A DNA stretch of 11,986 nucleotides from UCB3 sp964415605 (GTDB lineage Bacteria > Chloroflexota > Anaerolineae > Epilineales > Epilineaceae): the NCBI GenBank assembly GCA_964415605.1, contig CAYQBA010000145.1, positions 1-11,986 on the forward strand, given 5' to 3'. The position numbers and the translations under genes are program-made. How positions within the stretch are numbered: the stretch's first letter is position 1; every line of letters begins with the position of its first letter. The notes under the pieces were generated by a model. That model was given only the letters and a program-made list of their open reading frames with translations, searched no databases and was not told the origin of the DNA. Below, piece by piece: positions 1-6,977 of the stretch.

Positions 1-1111
1 GCCCGCCGGCCGCCACGTACGCCCGCCCCGCCGCCGCGGCGAGGGGGCCGGCGGCCTCGGCGCGGCCGCCGGGCTCCATCTCGGGCGCGACCGTGGCCAG
101 CACGGCCGGGCCATCGGGGCGCGCGACGTCGACGATCGACCACCCCCCCGAAACGTCGGCCGCGTAGGCCGTGTCGCCGCGCGCGGCGATGTCGGCCAGC
201 GGATGGTCGAGGAGCAGCATGCCGGTGAGGCGGGGGGCGTCGGGGCGGCCGGCGTCGACGACGACCAGCCCCCGCCCTTCGGGCACGCCGCCCGCCACCA
301 CGACGCGGTCGCCCGCGACGGCCAGGCCGGTGATCGGCCCGCCCAGGCGGACCTCGGCCAGCCACGCGGGCCGCGCGGGGTCGGCCAGGCCGTAGATCGA
401 CAGGCGGCCGTCCGGGCCGCCGAAGTACACGCGCTCGGCCGCGACGGCCGCCGCCGCCAAAAGCCGCTCGGGGTCGAGGGTGGTGACAAGCGCGGGAGCA
501 GCCGGATTCGTGACATCGACCACATGCAGCCCGCGCCCGGCGACGTAGAGGTGGTCGCGCGCCCCATGGATCCCGGCGACGGGACCGGGCAGCGCCAGCG
601 ACCCCACCGGGCGTGGGGCGGCCAGGTCGGACACGGCGATCGCGTGCAGCCCGGCCCGGCGCGTGACGGCGTAGGCGTACGCGCCGGACACGTGCACGCC
701 GACGACGCGCCCGGGCAAGGGCGGGGTGACCCCGAGCATGCGAGCGGCCGCGGGATCGGTGACGTCCAGCACGGCCAGCCGTGGCCCGAGACCGAGGTAG
801 GCCAACGCGCCGTGGACGGCCAGCGCGTGGATCTCGCCCCCGAAGGCGTGCTCGATCCCCCCGGGGGCGGCGGGGGAATCCGGCCCGGGGCCGCATGGCG
901 TGGTGCCGGCAGCCGCCCGGGCGCCCGTGGTTGTCGGGGCATCGGCGCCGAGAAATCCCGCAACCAGCGGAGGGCGCGCGTCGGGTCCGACGCGCGCCCG
1001 GGCATGGGCGTGGCGGGCGGCGGGCGGCGGTTGCGAGAACACCCCGATCGGGGGGAGGGCAAGGGCGGCCACGGCCAATGCCGCGGCGATCCAATGGGTG
1101 TGGCGCATCAT
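1..1111 (-). CDS. Secreted LVIVD-repeat beta-propeller protein (C-terminal end cut by window edge)
   Basis: The minus strand is open from an ATG at 1111 (second ATG at 1108) to the left edge, giving at least 370 residues with no stop; the 3' end lies outside. The protein begins with a basic stretch and a hydrophobic core (IAAALAVAALALPPIGVF), a plausible Sec signal peptide without a lipobox cysteine. It then shows six copies of an LVIVD-type motif: LAVLDVTDP, LHAIAVSDL, LHVVDVTNP, LSIYGLADP, LVVVDAGRP and WSIVDVARP. Their first residues are encoded at 778, 649, 529, 403, 268 and 142, so the spacing is 43, 40, 42, 45 and 42 residues. Each motif follows a segment of the type xxAYVxGxxxL, as in LVIVD repeats thought to form beta-propeller blades. 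Such proteins are secreted or surface-exposed; no enzymatic motif is visible, so I assign no function. No Shine-Dalgarno precedes the ATG. The gene is divergent from imuA. Very sure of the frame and repeat family, less of the exact start. Confidence 0.87.
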   Translation of the reverse strand, partial: MMRHTHWIAAALAVAALALPPIGVFSQPPPAARHAHARARVGPDARPPLVAGFLGADAPTTTGARAAAGTTPCGPGPDSPAAPGGIEHAFGGEIHALAVHGALAYLGLGPRLAVLDVTDPAAARMLGVTPPLPGRVVGVHVSGAYAYAVTRRAGLHAIAVSDLAAPRPVGSLALPGPVAGIHGARDHLYVAGRGLHVVDVTNPAAPALVTTLDPERLLAAAAVAAERVYFGGPDGRLSIYGLADPARPAWLAEVRLGGPITGLAVAGDRVVVAGGVPEGRGLVVVDAGRPDAPRLTGMLLLDHPLADIAARGDTAYAADVSGGWSIVDVARPDGPAVLATVAPEMEPGGRAEAAGPLAAAAGRAYVAAGG

Positions 1112-1121
1112 CAGGAGCCGA

Positions 1122-1127
1122 ATTCTA
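1122..1127 (-). promoter_or_regulatory. Possible -10 box (TAGAAT) of the LVIVD gene
   Basis: On the minus strand this reads TAGAAT, five of six matches to TATAAT, ending 10 nt before the ATG at 1111. Transcription starting about 7 nt downstream would yield an almost leaderless mRNA, which agrees with the missing Shine-Dalgarno. No -35 resembling TTGACA is seen at the right distance. The same TAGAAT occurs upstream of the carboxylase gene at 10058. Tentative. Confidence 0.35.
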
Positions 1128-1260
1128 CCGCGCCGGGCGACGCGGGCGAACCACGGCGTCGTGCCGTGGGGCCCTGGCGCGGGGCCACGCAGGCGCATCC
1201 GCGGCGATCGGCCCCCGGGCGCGGCGTGGCCGGGGCCTTTACGCGATGGTAACGCGTCGC

Positions 1261-1289
1261 TTGACATTGAAACAAATGTTCTGCATACT
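1261..1289 (+). promoter_or_regulatory. Sigma-70-type promoter of the imuA-imuB-dnaE2 operon
   Basis: A perfect -35 hexamer TTGACA (1261-1266) is followed by a 17-nt spacer and a -10-like CATACT (1284-1289, four of six matches). It lies in an AT-rich island within very GC-rich DNA and points towards imuA. The predicted transcript start near 1296 leaves about 115 nt of leader before the TTG start at 1410. The spacer contains a LexA-like box, so repression would occlude RNA polymerase directly. This is the best promoter by sequence that I saw in the window. Confidence 0.7.
1270..1281 (+). promoter_or_regulatory. LexA-like SOS box inside the imuA promoter spacer
   Basis: The sequence AAACAAATGTTC matches GAAC-N4-GTTC, the LexA box of Firmicutes, Actinobacteria and Chloroflexota, at seven of eight fixed positions. 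It also satisfies the RNRY pattern of the Bacillus-type consensus at its centre. It sits wholly between the -35 and -10 hexamers, the classical position for a repressor operator, ahead of genes that are SOS-induced in other bacteria. The assignment is inference from pattern and context; the lexA gene is not in the window. Confidence 0.65.
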
Positions 1290-1409
1290 GGTTTCATCGC
1301 GATGCTTGCCCGTGCCCCGCCACGGGCGGCGACGGCCCCGCCAAGACCGGGGCGGCCGCGCCGCGGAACCGCGAACGTCGCATCTGGCTCAACCCACGGA
1401 AATCTCGCC

Positions 1410-2168
1410 TTGACCGCCCAGGATCCCTCGCCGACCCGCCGTCCCCCCGCGCCGCGCCGCGCGGCCGAGGCCGGCGCGGCCGATGCCCTCGTCCAGATCG
1501 CCGAAGCCGTCAACACCGAGCTGCGGGCTCGGGCCGTGCGGGTCGGGGCTGCCGCGCCCATGCCGTTGGCGCCGCTCTCAACCGGCTTCCCGGCGCTCGA
1601 TGCCGCCACCGGATCCGGTGGCCTGCCGCGCGGGCGGATCACCGAGCTCATCGGCCGCCCGACCTCAGGGCGCGAGACCGTGGCCGCGCGCGCCGTGGCC
1701 GCCAGCCGGGGCGCGACCGCGTGGGTGGACGTGCGCGGCCTGGTCGACGTGCACTACCTCGAGCGGTGCGGCGTCGACCTCGACCGCCTGTTCATCCTGC
1801 GCCCGCCCGCGCCGCTCGACGCCCTGGCCATCACCGCGCAGCTCGTGGCCAGCCGCCAGCTCGAGACGGTCGTCCTCGATGCCCTGGCCGACCTGCCGCC
1901 CGGCGGCGCCACCGCGCGGGCCGTCGAGCAGCTCATGCGCGTCGTCACCCCCGCGCTGGGGCGCACGGCGACGGTATGCCTGATCCTGTCGGGCCCGGAG
2001 AGCAACCACCCGGCCCTGGCGCATGCCGCGGCGGTCCGCATCGCGCTGGTCAAGGTGGGGCTCATCCACCAGGGGGGCGTGTTCCGCGGCTGGCGCACGC
2101 GTGCCAAGCTGCTCAAGCCCCCGGGCGCGCCGGGCAACGACCCCGGCTTGGAGGTCTGGTTGACATGA
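1410..2168 (+). CDS. imuA: ImuA-like RecA-family accessory protein of the SOS mutasome
   Basis: This encodes a RecA/SulA-type protein of about 252 residues, predicted to assist ImuB and DnaE2 in translesion synthesis. The RecA-like core is visible in LSTGFPALDAATGSGGLPRG followed by RITEL, the usual lead-in to a Walker A loop. The loop itself reads GRPTSGRET (residues 82-90), with Arg88 where the catalytic lysine should be and Glu89 where Ser/Thr should follow, so ATP hydrolysis is doubtful. A Walker B-like strand VVLDALAD has Asp157. I chose the TTG at 1410, preceded by GGA with a 9-nt spacer, because codons between the alternative ATG at 1302 and 1410 lack the strong G/C third-position bias seen afterwards. 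The C-terminus has the basic WRTRAKLLK and ends in LEVWLT. The stop overlaps the imuB start (ATGA). Family assignment rests mainly on the RecA-like signature plus gene order. Confidence 0.8.
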   Translation: MTAQDPSPTRRPPAPRRAAEAGAADALVQIAEAVNTELRARAVRVGAAAPMPLAPLSTGFPALDAATGSGGLPRGRITELIGRPTSGRETVAARAVAASRGATAWVDVRGLVDVHYLERCGVDLDRLFILRPPAPLDALAITAQLVASRQLETVVLDALADLPPGGATARAVEQLMRVVTPALGRTATVCLILSGPESNHPALAHAAAVRIALVKVGLIHQGGVFRGWRTRAKLLKPPGAPGNDPGLEVWLT

Positions 2169-3376
2169 AGAGCCCACGCATCGCGTGCGTCACCCTGCCC
2201 CACGTGGCCGTCGCCGTCGTCGGGCGTGACGACCCCGGCCTCATCGGCCGCCCGGTCGCCATCGCCGGCGACCGACCCGGCCCGCCAGCCGTGGCCGACG
2301 TCTCGTACCCCGCGTTCCTGACCGGCGTCACCCCCGGGCTGACCATCTCCCAGGCGCGCCAGATCTGCCCGGACCTCATCGTCCGCCCTATGCCGGCCGA
2401 AGCCTGCCGCGCGACCTTCCAGGCCATGCTCGAGGCGCTGGCACGCTTCACGCGGGCCGTCGAGCCGGCGGACCTCGACCGCAGCTGGCTGTCGGCCGAA
2501 GGGCTCGTGCCGAGCGGGGGTGCCGAGCACGTGCTGGCCGCCGAGATGGCGCGGGAGGTCCAGCGCGCCACCGGCCTGCAAGCCCGCGTGGGCCTGGCCC
2601 ACGGCAAGCTGACCAGCCGGATCGTCACCGACTACCTCCAACAGCGCGACGTCATGGTCCTGCCGGCCGGCAAGGAGACGCTGTTCCTCGGCGGCCTGGC
2701 CACGCGCTACCTGCCGCTGGCCGCCGACGTCGTCCAGCGCCTGCGCCAGCTCGGGGTCACCAAGATCCACCAGTACGCGGCGCTGCCGGCGCGCGGCATC
2801 CTGCCCCGCTTCGGCTACGCCGGGCTGCGCGCCCACGCGCTGGCCCACGGGCAGGACGACCCGCGGGTGCAGCCGTGGACGGCCGAGCCCGCCCTCGAGG
2901 CCACGCACGTCTTCCTCGACCCCATCGCCAACACCCGCAGCCTGCAGTTTCGCATCGAGCAGCTCGCCCACCGGCTGGCCGGTCCGCTGGGCGAGCGCTA
3001 CCAGATGGCCGGCGAGCTCACGCTGGGCATCACGTTCGAAGGCGGCGCCCAGGTCACCCGCCAGCGGTCGCTCCTCGAGCCGACCGCCAGCGCCCGCGTG
3101 CTGATCACCCACGCCGAGGCGCTGGCACGCGAGATCCCCTGGCGGGCGCCGGTGGAGCGGATCAGGCTCGCGGTGCGGGGGCTGTGCGCCACCCCCGGGC
3201 GGCAGCTGGCCCTCTTCCGGCAGCAGCACGAGCAGGCGGGCGAGCTGGCCGGCACGCTGGGCCGCATCCAGGCCCGTTACGGCGAGGGCGTGGTCCTGCG
3301 CGGCCGGCTGCACGAGCCCGACTCGCCGCTGCACGAGCGGCGGGCGGCGGTGATCCCGTGGAAAGCCGCCCCGTAA
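2165..3376 (+). CDS. imuB: ImuB: catalytically inactive Y-family polymerase that bridges DnaE2 to the clamp
   Basis: The 403-residue product has the Y-family layout: an N-terminal palm-like start, a segment around GVTPGLTISQARQICPDLIV that matches the GVRxGMPLxEARRLCP region, a helix-hairpin-helix stretch (LRQLGVTKIHQYAALPARGI) and a C-terminal little-finger region. The metal-binding acids are missing: where active Y-family enzymes have VDMD, this protein has VTLP (residues 9-12), and the SLDE site reads DLDR with Asp105 kept but Arg106 replacing Glu. It should therefore not polymerise DNA. A beta-clamp-binding pentapeptide QLALF lies at residues 347-351, followed by a Gln/Glu-rich tail. This is the pattern of ImuB, which acts as the hub holding ImuA, DnaE2 and the sliding clamp. 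The start overlaps the imuA stop by 4 nt, implying translational coupling. The stop is TAA, whereas the other complete genes here end in TGA or TAG. Confidence 0.92.
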   Translation: MKSPRIACVTLPHVAVAVVGRDDPGLIGRPVAIAGDRPGPPAVADVSYPAFLTGVTPGLTISQARQICPDLIVRPMPAEACRATFQAMLEALARFTRAVEPADLDRSWLSAEGLVPSGGAEHVLAAEMAREVQRATGLQARVGLAHGKLTSRIVTDYLQQRDVMVLPAGKETLFLGGLATRYLPLAADVVQRLRQLGVTKIHQYAALPARGILPRFGYAGLRAHALAHGQDDPRVQPWTAEPALEATHVFLDPIANTRSLQFRIEQLAHRLAGPLGERYQMAGELTLGITFEGGAQVTRQRSLLEPTASARVLITHAEALAREIPWRAPVERIRLAVRGLCATPGRQLALFRQQHEQAGELAGTLGRIQARYGEGVVLRGRLHEPDSPLHERRAAVIPWKAAP

Positions 3377-3379
3377 GGC

Positions 3380-3637
3380 ATGCGCCATCACGCCCATGGC
3401 CTGCCGATCGCGGTGCACGCCGACGCGGCCGGCCGGCCGGTGACGTTCGTGCTGGGGGGGCGGACCCACCGGGTCGAGACGGTCGAGGACATCCGCGAGC
3501 CGCGGTTGGAATGGTGGTCGCCCGCCGGCGAGGTCCATCGGGTGTACTACCTGGTCACCACCGACCGCGGGTGGATCTGCGAGATCTACCACGACGTGGC
3601 GGGCGGCGCATGGCACCTGGCGCGGGTGTTCGACTGA
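3380..3637 (+). CDS. Small DUF6504-like protein of the imuB-dnaE2 operon
   Basis: This 85-residue protein starts 3 nt after the imuB stop and in the same frame (TAA-GGC-ATG). It is a compact sequence with alternating strand-like segments (VTFVLGGRTHRVETVEDI, RVYYLVTTDRGWICEIYHD, WHLARVFD) and conserved-looking aromatic residues; no membrane segment or catalytic motif is visible. It resembles, from memory, the small domain catalogued as DUF6504, often encoded beside imuB or dnaE2 in Actinobacteria and Chloroflexota. The role is unknown; its position suggests an accessory part or regulator of the mutasome. There is no clear Shine-Dalgarno, so it probably depends on coupling to imuB. Codon use is G/C-ending like its neighbours, supporting that it is real. 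Confidence 0.8.
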   Translation: MRHHAHGLPIAVHADAAGRPVTFVLGGRTHRVETVEDIREPRLEWWSPAGEVHRVYYLVTTDRGWICEIYHDVAGGAWHLARVFD

Positions 3638-3653
3638 CATCGTAAAACCCCTG

Positions 3654-3687
3654 TGGGCTGGCCGATGCGTCTCAGCGCCATAGCCCA
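3654..3687 (+). repeat. Imperfect hairpin in the gap before dnaE2
   Basis: TGGGCT-GGC (3654-3662) can pair with GCC-AT-AGCCCA (3677-3687), giving nine pairs with a two-base bulge and a 14-nt loop. It occupies the 74-nt gap between the small DUF6504-like gene and dnaE2, the only sizeable gap in the operon. It could modulate translation or processing ahead of dnaE2. No internal promoter is evident. Weak evidence. Confidence 0.3.
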
Positions 3688-3711
3688 ATCGCTACACGAA
3701 GACGGTCCTGC

Positions 3712-6700
3712 ATGTCCAATTATGTCGAGCTGCACCTCCATACCCATTACTCGTTCCTCGACGGCGCCAGCGCGCCCGCCGATCTCGCCGCACGCGCGGC
3801 GGACCTCGGGATGCCGGCCCTGGCGATCACCGACCACCAGGGGCTTTACGGCGCCGTCAAGTTCCGCAACGCCTGCCGGGACTACGGCATCCAGCCGATC
3901 TACGGCGCGGAGGTGGCGGTGGGAGGATCCCCGCCGGCGGCTGCCGCGGGCGATCGCGTCAAGATGGGTGCCGGCCCGCAGCCGGCCGGGGGCTCGATCG
4001 CGGTCGATCCCCCCGCCGGGCACCTCACGCTGCTGGCGACGTCGGCCGCCGGCTGGGCCAGCCTCTGCCGCATGCTCTCCGCGGCCGGGCTGGCCGGCGC
4101 CAAGCACGACCGGCCGGTCACGTGGGACCTCCTCGAGCGCCACGCCGACGGCCTGGTGTGCCTCACCGGCTGCCGCGACGGCGTGGTCGCGGCGGCCGCC
4201 CGCCGCGGCGATCGCGCGGCGACGCTGGCCGCCGCCCGGCGCCTGGCCGGGATCTTCGGGCCGGATCGCTGCTACGTCGAGCTCCAGCGGCACTTCGACG
4301 CCGGCGACCGCCGGCTGTGCGCGACGCTCATCGGCGTGGCGCGGCACATCGGGCTGCCGCTCGTCGCCACCAACAACGTCCACTACGCCCTGCCGGACGG
4401 CTTCCGGCTCCAGCACGTCCTGGCCTGCATCCGCGCCCGCGCCACGCTCGCGACGGCGGGCGCGCGGCTGTACGCCACCCCCCACCGCCACCTCAAGGAC
4501 GGCTCGGCCATGGCCGATCTCTTCGCCGACGTGCCCGAGGCCGTCGCCAACACGCTGCGCATCGCCGAGCGCTGCGCGTTCACGCTGGACCTGACGGACG
4601 CGCGCCTGCCGGCCTTCCCGGTGCCGGCCGGCGAGACCGCCTTCAGCCACCTCCTGGCCTTGTGCTACGCGGGCCTGCGCGCCCGGTTCGACCCCGTGAC
4701 CCCCGCCGCGGCCGCCCAGCTGACCCGCGAGCTGGCCGTCATCGAGGCGCGCGGGCTGGCGGACTACTTCCTCGTGGTGCACGACATCGTGACTTTCGCG
4801 CGCGGCCGGGGCATCCTGTGCCAGGGGCGCGGCTCGGCCGCCGGCAGCCTGGTGGCCTACGCCCTGGGCATCACCCCGGTGGACCCGCTGGCCCACGACC
4901 TCCTGTTCGAGCGGTTCCTGGCCGAGGACTCGCACGCCACGCCCGACATCGACGTCGACTTCGCCGGCGACCGGCGCGAGGAGGTCATCCAGTACGTCTA
5001 CGATCGCTGGGGCCGCGAGCACGCCGCCATGGTGGCCAATGTCGTGACGTTCCAGGCCCGCTCGGCGCTGGCGGACGTCGGGCGGGTGCTGGGCTTCCCG
5101 GCCGACGTCCTGGCCGACGCCGCCGCCCGCGTCCACGCCCGCCGCGCCGCGGACCTCGGCGCGGACCTTGGCGCGCTCGGTCGGTTCGCCGATCGGGCGG
5201 GCCACCTGCCATGGCGGCTGCTCGGGGAGCTGTGCGCCGCGATCGACGGCTGCCCGCGCCACCTGTCGATCCACGTCGGCGGGATGCTGGTCACGGCGCG
5301 CCCGCTGGCCGAGCTGGTGCCGCTCGAGCCGGCGACCATGCCGGGCCGCGTCGTCGTGCAGTGGGACAAGGACGACGTCGAGGACGCCGGGTTGATCAAG
5401 ATCGACCTGCTCAGCCTGCGCACGCTGGGCATGGTGGCCGAGTGCCTCGACCGCGTGCGGGCGGCCGGCGGGCCCGACCTGACCGTCGACGCCATCCCGG
5501 CGGACGACCCCGAGGTCTGGGCGATGCTGGGCACCGCCGACACGCTGGGGTGCTTCCAGGTCGAGAGCCGCGCTCAGATGAGCCTCCTGCCGCGCCTGCG
5601 CCCCACCGGGATGCACGACCTCATCGTCGAGGTCGCCCTGATCCGCCCCGGCCCCGTCCAGGGCGGCATGGCCAAGGCCTACCTGGCCCGGCGCGACGGC
5701 GAGGCGCCGGTGACGTGCTGGCACCCGGACCTGGTCCCGGTCCTGGCCGAGACGCTCGGCGTGCTGGTGTTCCAGGAGCAGGTGCTCAAGGTGGCGATGG
5801 CGTTGGCCGGCTTCAGCGGCAGCCAGGCGGACGGGCTGCGCCGGGCGATGAGCCGCAAGCGCTCGCGCGCGGCGATGGAGGCGCTGCGCGCGGGCTTCGT
5901 GGCGGGCGCCGGGGCGCGGGGCGTCGCGGCCGCCGTGGCCGGGGCGGTCTTCGACCACTTGCTGGGGTTCGCCGGCTACGGCTTCTGCAAGAGCCACGCG
6001 GCCGCGTTCGCCCGGCTGGCCTACGTGACGGCCTGGCTCAAGCGCCACCATCCGGCCGCGTTCTACTGCGCGCTGCTCAACCACCAGCCGATGGGCTTCT
6101 ACCCGACGCGCGTGGTGGTCGAGGACGCGCGCCGGCACGGCCTGGCGCTGCGGCCGCTGGACGTCAACCGCTCGGGCGCCGCGTGGGCGGTGGAGGACGG
6201 CGCCCTGCGGGTGCCGCTCGGCCGGCTCAAGGGGCTGCCGGCGGCGGTGGCGGCCGGCATCGTCGCCGCCCGCGCGCAAGACGGCCCGTTCACCAGCCTG
6301 TGGGATTTTGTACGCCGCACGCGGGCGCCGCGGCGCGCGGTCGAGCGGCTGATCCAGGCGGGCGCGCTCGACGGGCTGCCGGTCGACGCGCGAGGGGAGG
6401 ATGCGCGCGGCGGGCGGGGTGGGCCGCTCTCGCGGATCGGCCCGGCGCATCGCCGCCAGGCGCTGTGGGACCTCGGCGAGATGCGGTGGGACGCCGGCGG
6501 GCTGGACCTGCCGCCGGCCGTCACGCCGGCCGCGATGGCGCCCGACACCTTGGCCGACGCGGTGGCCGCCGATGCCGAGCTGTTGGGGCTGGCCCAGCAC
6601 GCGCACCCCGTGGCGCTCGTACGGCCGGCGCTGGCGGCGCGCGGGGCGATCCCGACGCGCGAGGTCGAAGCGCTGCCGCACGGCGCAGCGGTCCGGGTCG

Positions 6701-6945
6701 CCGGGCGGGTGGAGGTGGTCCAGCGCCCCGGCACGGCCAAGGGGATCGCGTTCGTCTCGCTCGAGGACGAGCACGGTCTGGTCAACCTCGTGCTCTACCC
6801 CCAGGTGTACGCCCGGGACCGCGACGTCCTGCGCCGGGCGGCCGTCGTCGTCGCCGACGGCCGGGTCCAGCACGACCGCGGGGCGGTGCACGTGGTGGCG
6901 ACGGGGCTGGCGGGCATGGCGGCCGGGCTGGCCGATGGCGGCTGA
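3712..6945 (+). CDS. dnaE2: DnaE2/ImuC, error-prone C-family DNA polymerase III alpha-type subunit
   Basis: The 1077-residue product is the catalytic polymerase of the mutasome, predicted to extend across lesions. It opens with a PHP domain (HLHTHYSFLDGAS at residues 8-20, ITDHQGLYG, GAEV, LTGCRDG). The polymerase core has GRGSAAGSLVAYALG, the catalytic PDIDVDF with Asp414 and Asp416, and the third acid Asp565 in IKIDLLSLRTLG. The motifs GFAGYGFCKSHAAAFARLAY and, near the C-terminus, an OB-fold (VRVAGRVEVVQRPGTAKGIA) follow. The length is near 1080, typical of DnaE2 and shorter than replicative DnaE1; I see no clamp-binding motif in the C-terminal part, as expected for DnaE2. The PHP metal site has ATNNVH (Asn222) instead of the usual ATNDVH, so one of nine ligands is lost. 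The upstream Shine-Dalgarno is weak (GAAGACGG). It is the last gene of the operon and converges on the HEAT-like gene. Confidence 0.95.
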   Translation: MSNYVELHLHTHYSFLDGASAPADLAARAADLGMPALAITDHQGLYGAVKFRNACRDYGIQPIYGAEVAVGGSPPAAAAGDRVKMGAGPQPAGGSIAVDPPAGHLTLLATSAAGWASLCRMLSAAGLAGAKHDRPVTWDLLERHADGLVCLTGCRDGVVAAAARRGDRAATLAAARRLAGIFGPDRCYVELQRHFDAGDRRLCATLIGVARHIGLPLVATNNVHYALPDGFRLQHVLACIRARATLATAGARLYATPHRHLKDGSAMADLFADVPEAVANTLRIAERCAFTLDLTDARLPAFPVPAGETAFSHLLALCYAGLRARFDPVTPAAAAQLTRELAVIEARGLADYFLVVHDIVTFARGRGILCQGRGSAAGSLVAYALGITPVDPLAHDLLFERFLAEDSHATPDIDVDFAGDRREEVIQYVYDRWGREHAAMVANVVTFQARSALADVGRVLGFPADVLADAAARVHARRAADLGADLGALGRFADRAGHLPWRLLGELCAAIDGCPRHLSIHVGGMLVTARPLAELVPLEPATMPGRVVVQWDKDDVEDAGLIKIDLLSLRTLGMVAECLDRVRAAGGPDLTVDAIPADDPEVWAMLGTADTLGCFQVESRAQMSLLPRLRPTGMHDLIVEVALIRPGPVQGGMAKAYLARRDGEAPVTCWHPDLVPVLAETLGVLVFQEQVLKVAMALAGFSGSQADGLRRAMSRKRSRAAMEALRAGFVAGAGARGVAAAVAGAVFDHLLGFAGYGFCKSHAAAFARLAYVTAWLKRHHPAAFYCALLNHQPMGFYPTRVVVEDARRHGLALRPLDVNRSGAAWAVEDGALRVPLGRLKGLPAAVAAGIVAARAQDGPFTSLWDFVRRTRAPRRAVERLIQAGALDGLPVDARGEDARGGRGGPLSRIGPAHRRQALWDLGEMRWDAGGLDLPPAVTPAAMAPDTLADAVAADAELLGLAQHAHPVALVRPALAARGAIPTREVEALPHGAAVRVAGRVEVVQRPGTAKGIAFVSLEDEHGLVNLVLYPQVYARDRDVLRRAAVVVADGRVQHDRGAVHVVATGLAGMAAGLADGG

Positions 6946-6950
6946 TCAGC

Positions 6951-6973
6951 GCCGGATGCGGCGCCGCTCCGGC
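6951..6973. terminator. Hairpin between the convergent stops of dnaE2 and the HEAT-like gene
   Basis: GCCGGA (6951-6956) and TCCGGC (6968-6973) are perfect inverted repeats enclosing the palindromic GCGGCGCCGC. The element lies exactly within the 32-nt gap between two tail-to-tail stop codons. Being symmetrical, it can form on transcripts from both sides. There is no T-tract on either side, so intrinsic termination is not certain; it may instead block or stabilise 3' ends. Confidence 0.45.
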
Positions 6974-6977
6974 CGGC

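Larger units (their letters stand above)
1112..1409. other. Divergent intergenic region between the LVIVD gene and imuA
   Basis: This stretch of about 300 bases holds no convincing gene. The part from 1302 is open in the imuA frame, but about a third of its codons end in A or T, unlike the almost purely G/C-ending codons after 1410, so I read it as leader. It contains a minus-strand TAGAAT (1122-1127), a 7-bp perfect hairpin (1151-1157 pairing with 1163-1169, 5-nt loop), and the imuA promoter with its LexA-like box. The locally AT-rich patch 1261-1300 stands out against its surroundings. Confidence 0.6.

Noticed and set aside
203..1252. Plus-strand open frame of about 350 codons
   Set aside because: It mirrors the LVIVD-repeat gene codon for codon on the other strand. 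The product is compositionally odd and featureless, and its end runs into the imuA promoter.
1302..1409. ATG at 1302 as the imuA start, adding 36 residues
   Set aside because: About a third of the codons here end in A or T, against nearly none after 1410. The ATG is about 6 nt from the predicted transcript start and has no ribosome site. It remains possible if translation is leaderless.
3380..3637. The small gene as a frameshifted or truncated C-terminal piece of imuB
   Set aside because: ImuB already has a full-length Y-family layout including the clamp motif and tail. The small protein is complete with its own start and compact fold, so a separate gene is simpler.
3586..6891. A minus-strand open frame of about 1100 codons opposite dnaE2
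   Set aside because: It is the antisense shadow of a strongly G/C-ending coding sequence. Its translation is Arg/Gly/His/Val-rich low-complexity sequence with no domain, while the plus strand encodes every DnaE2 motif.
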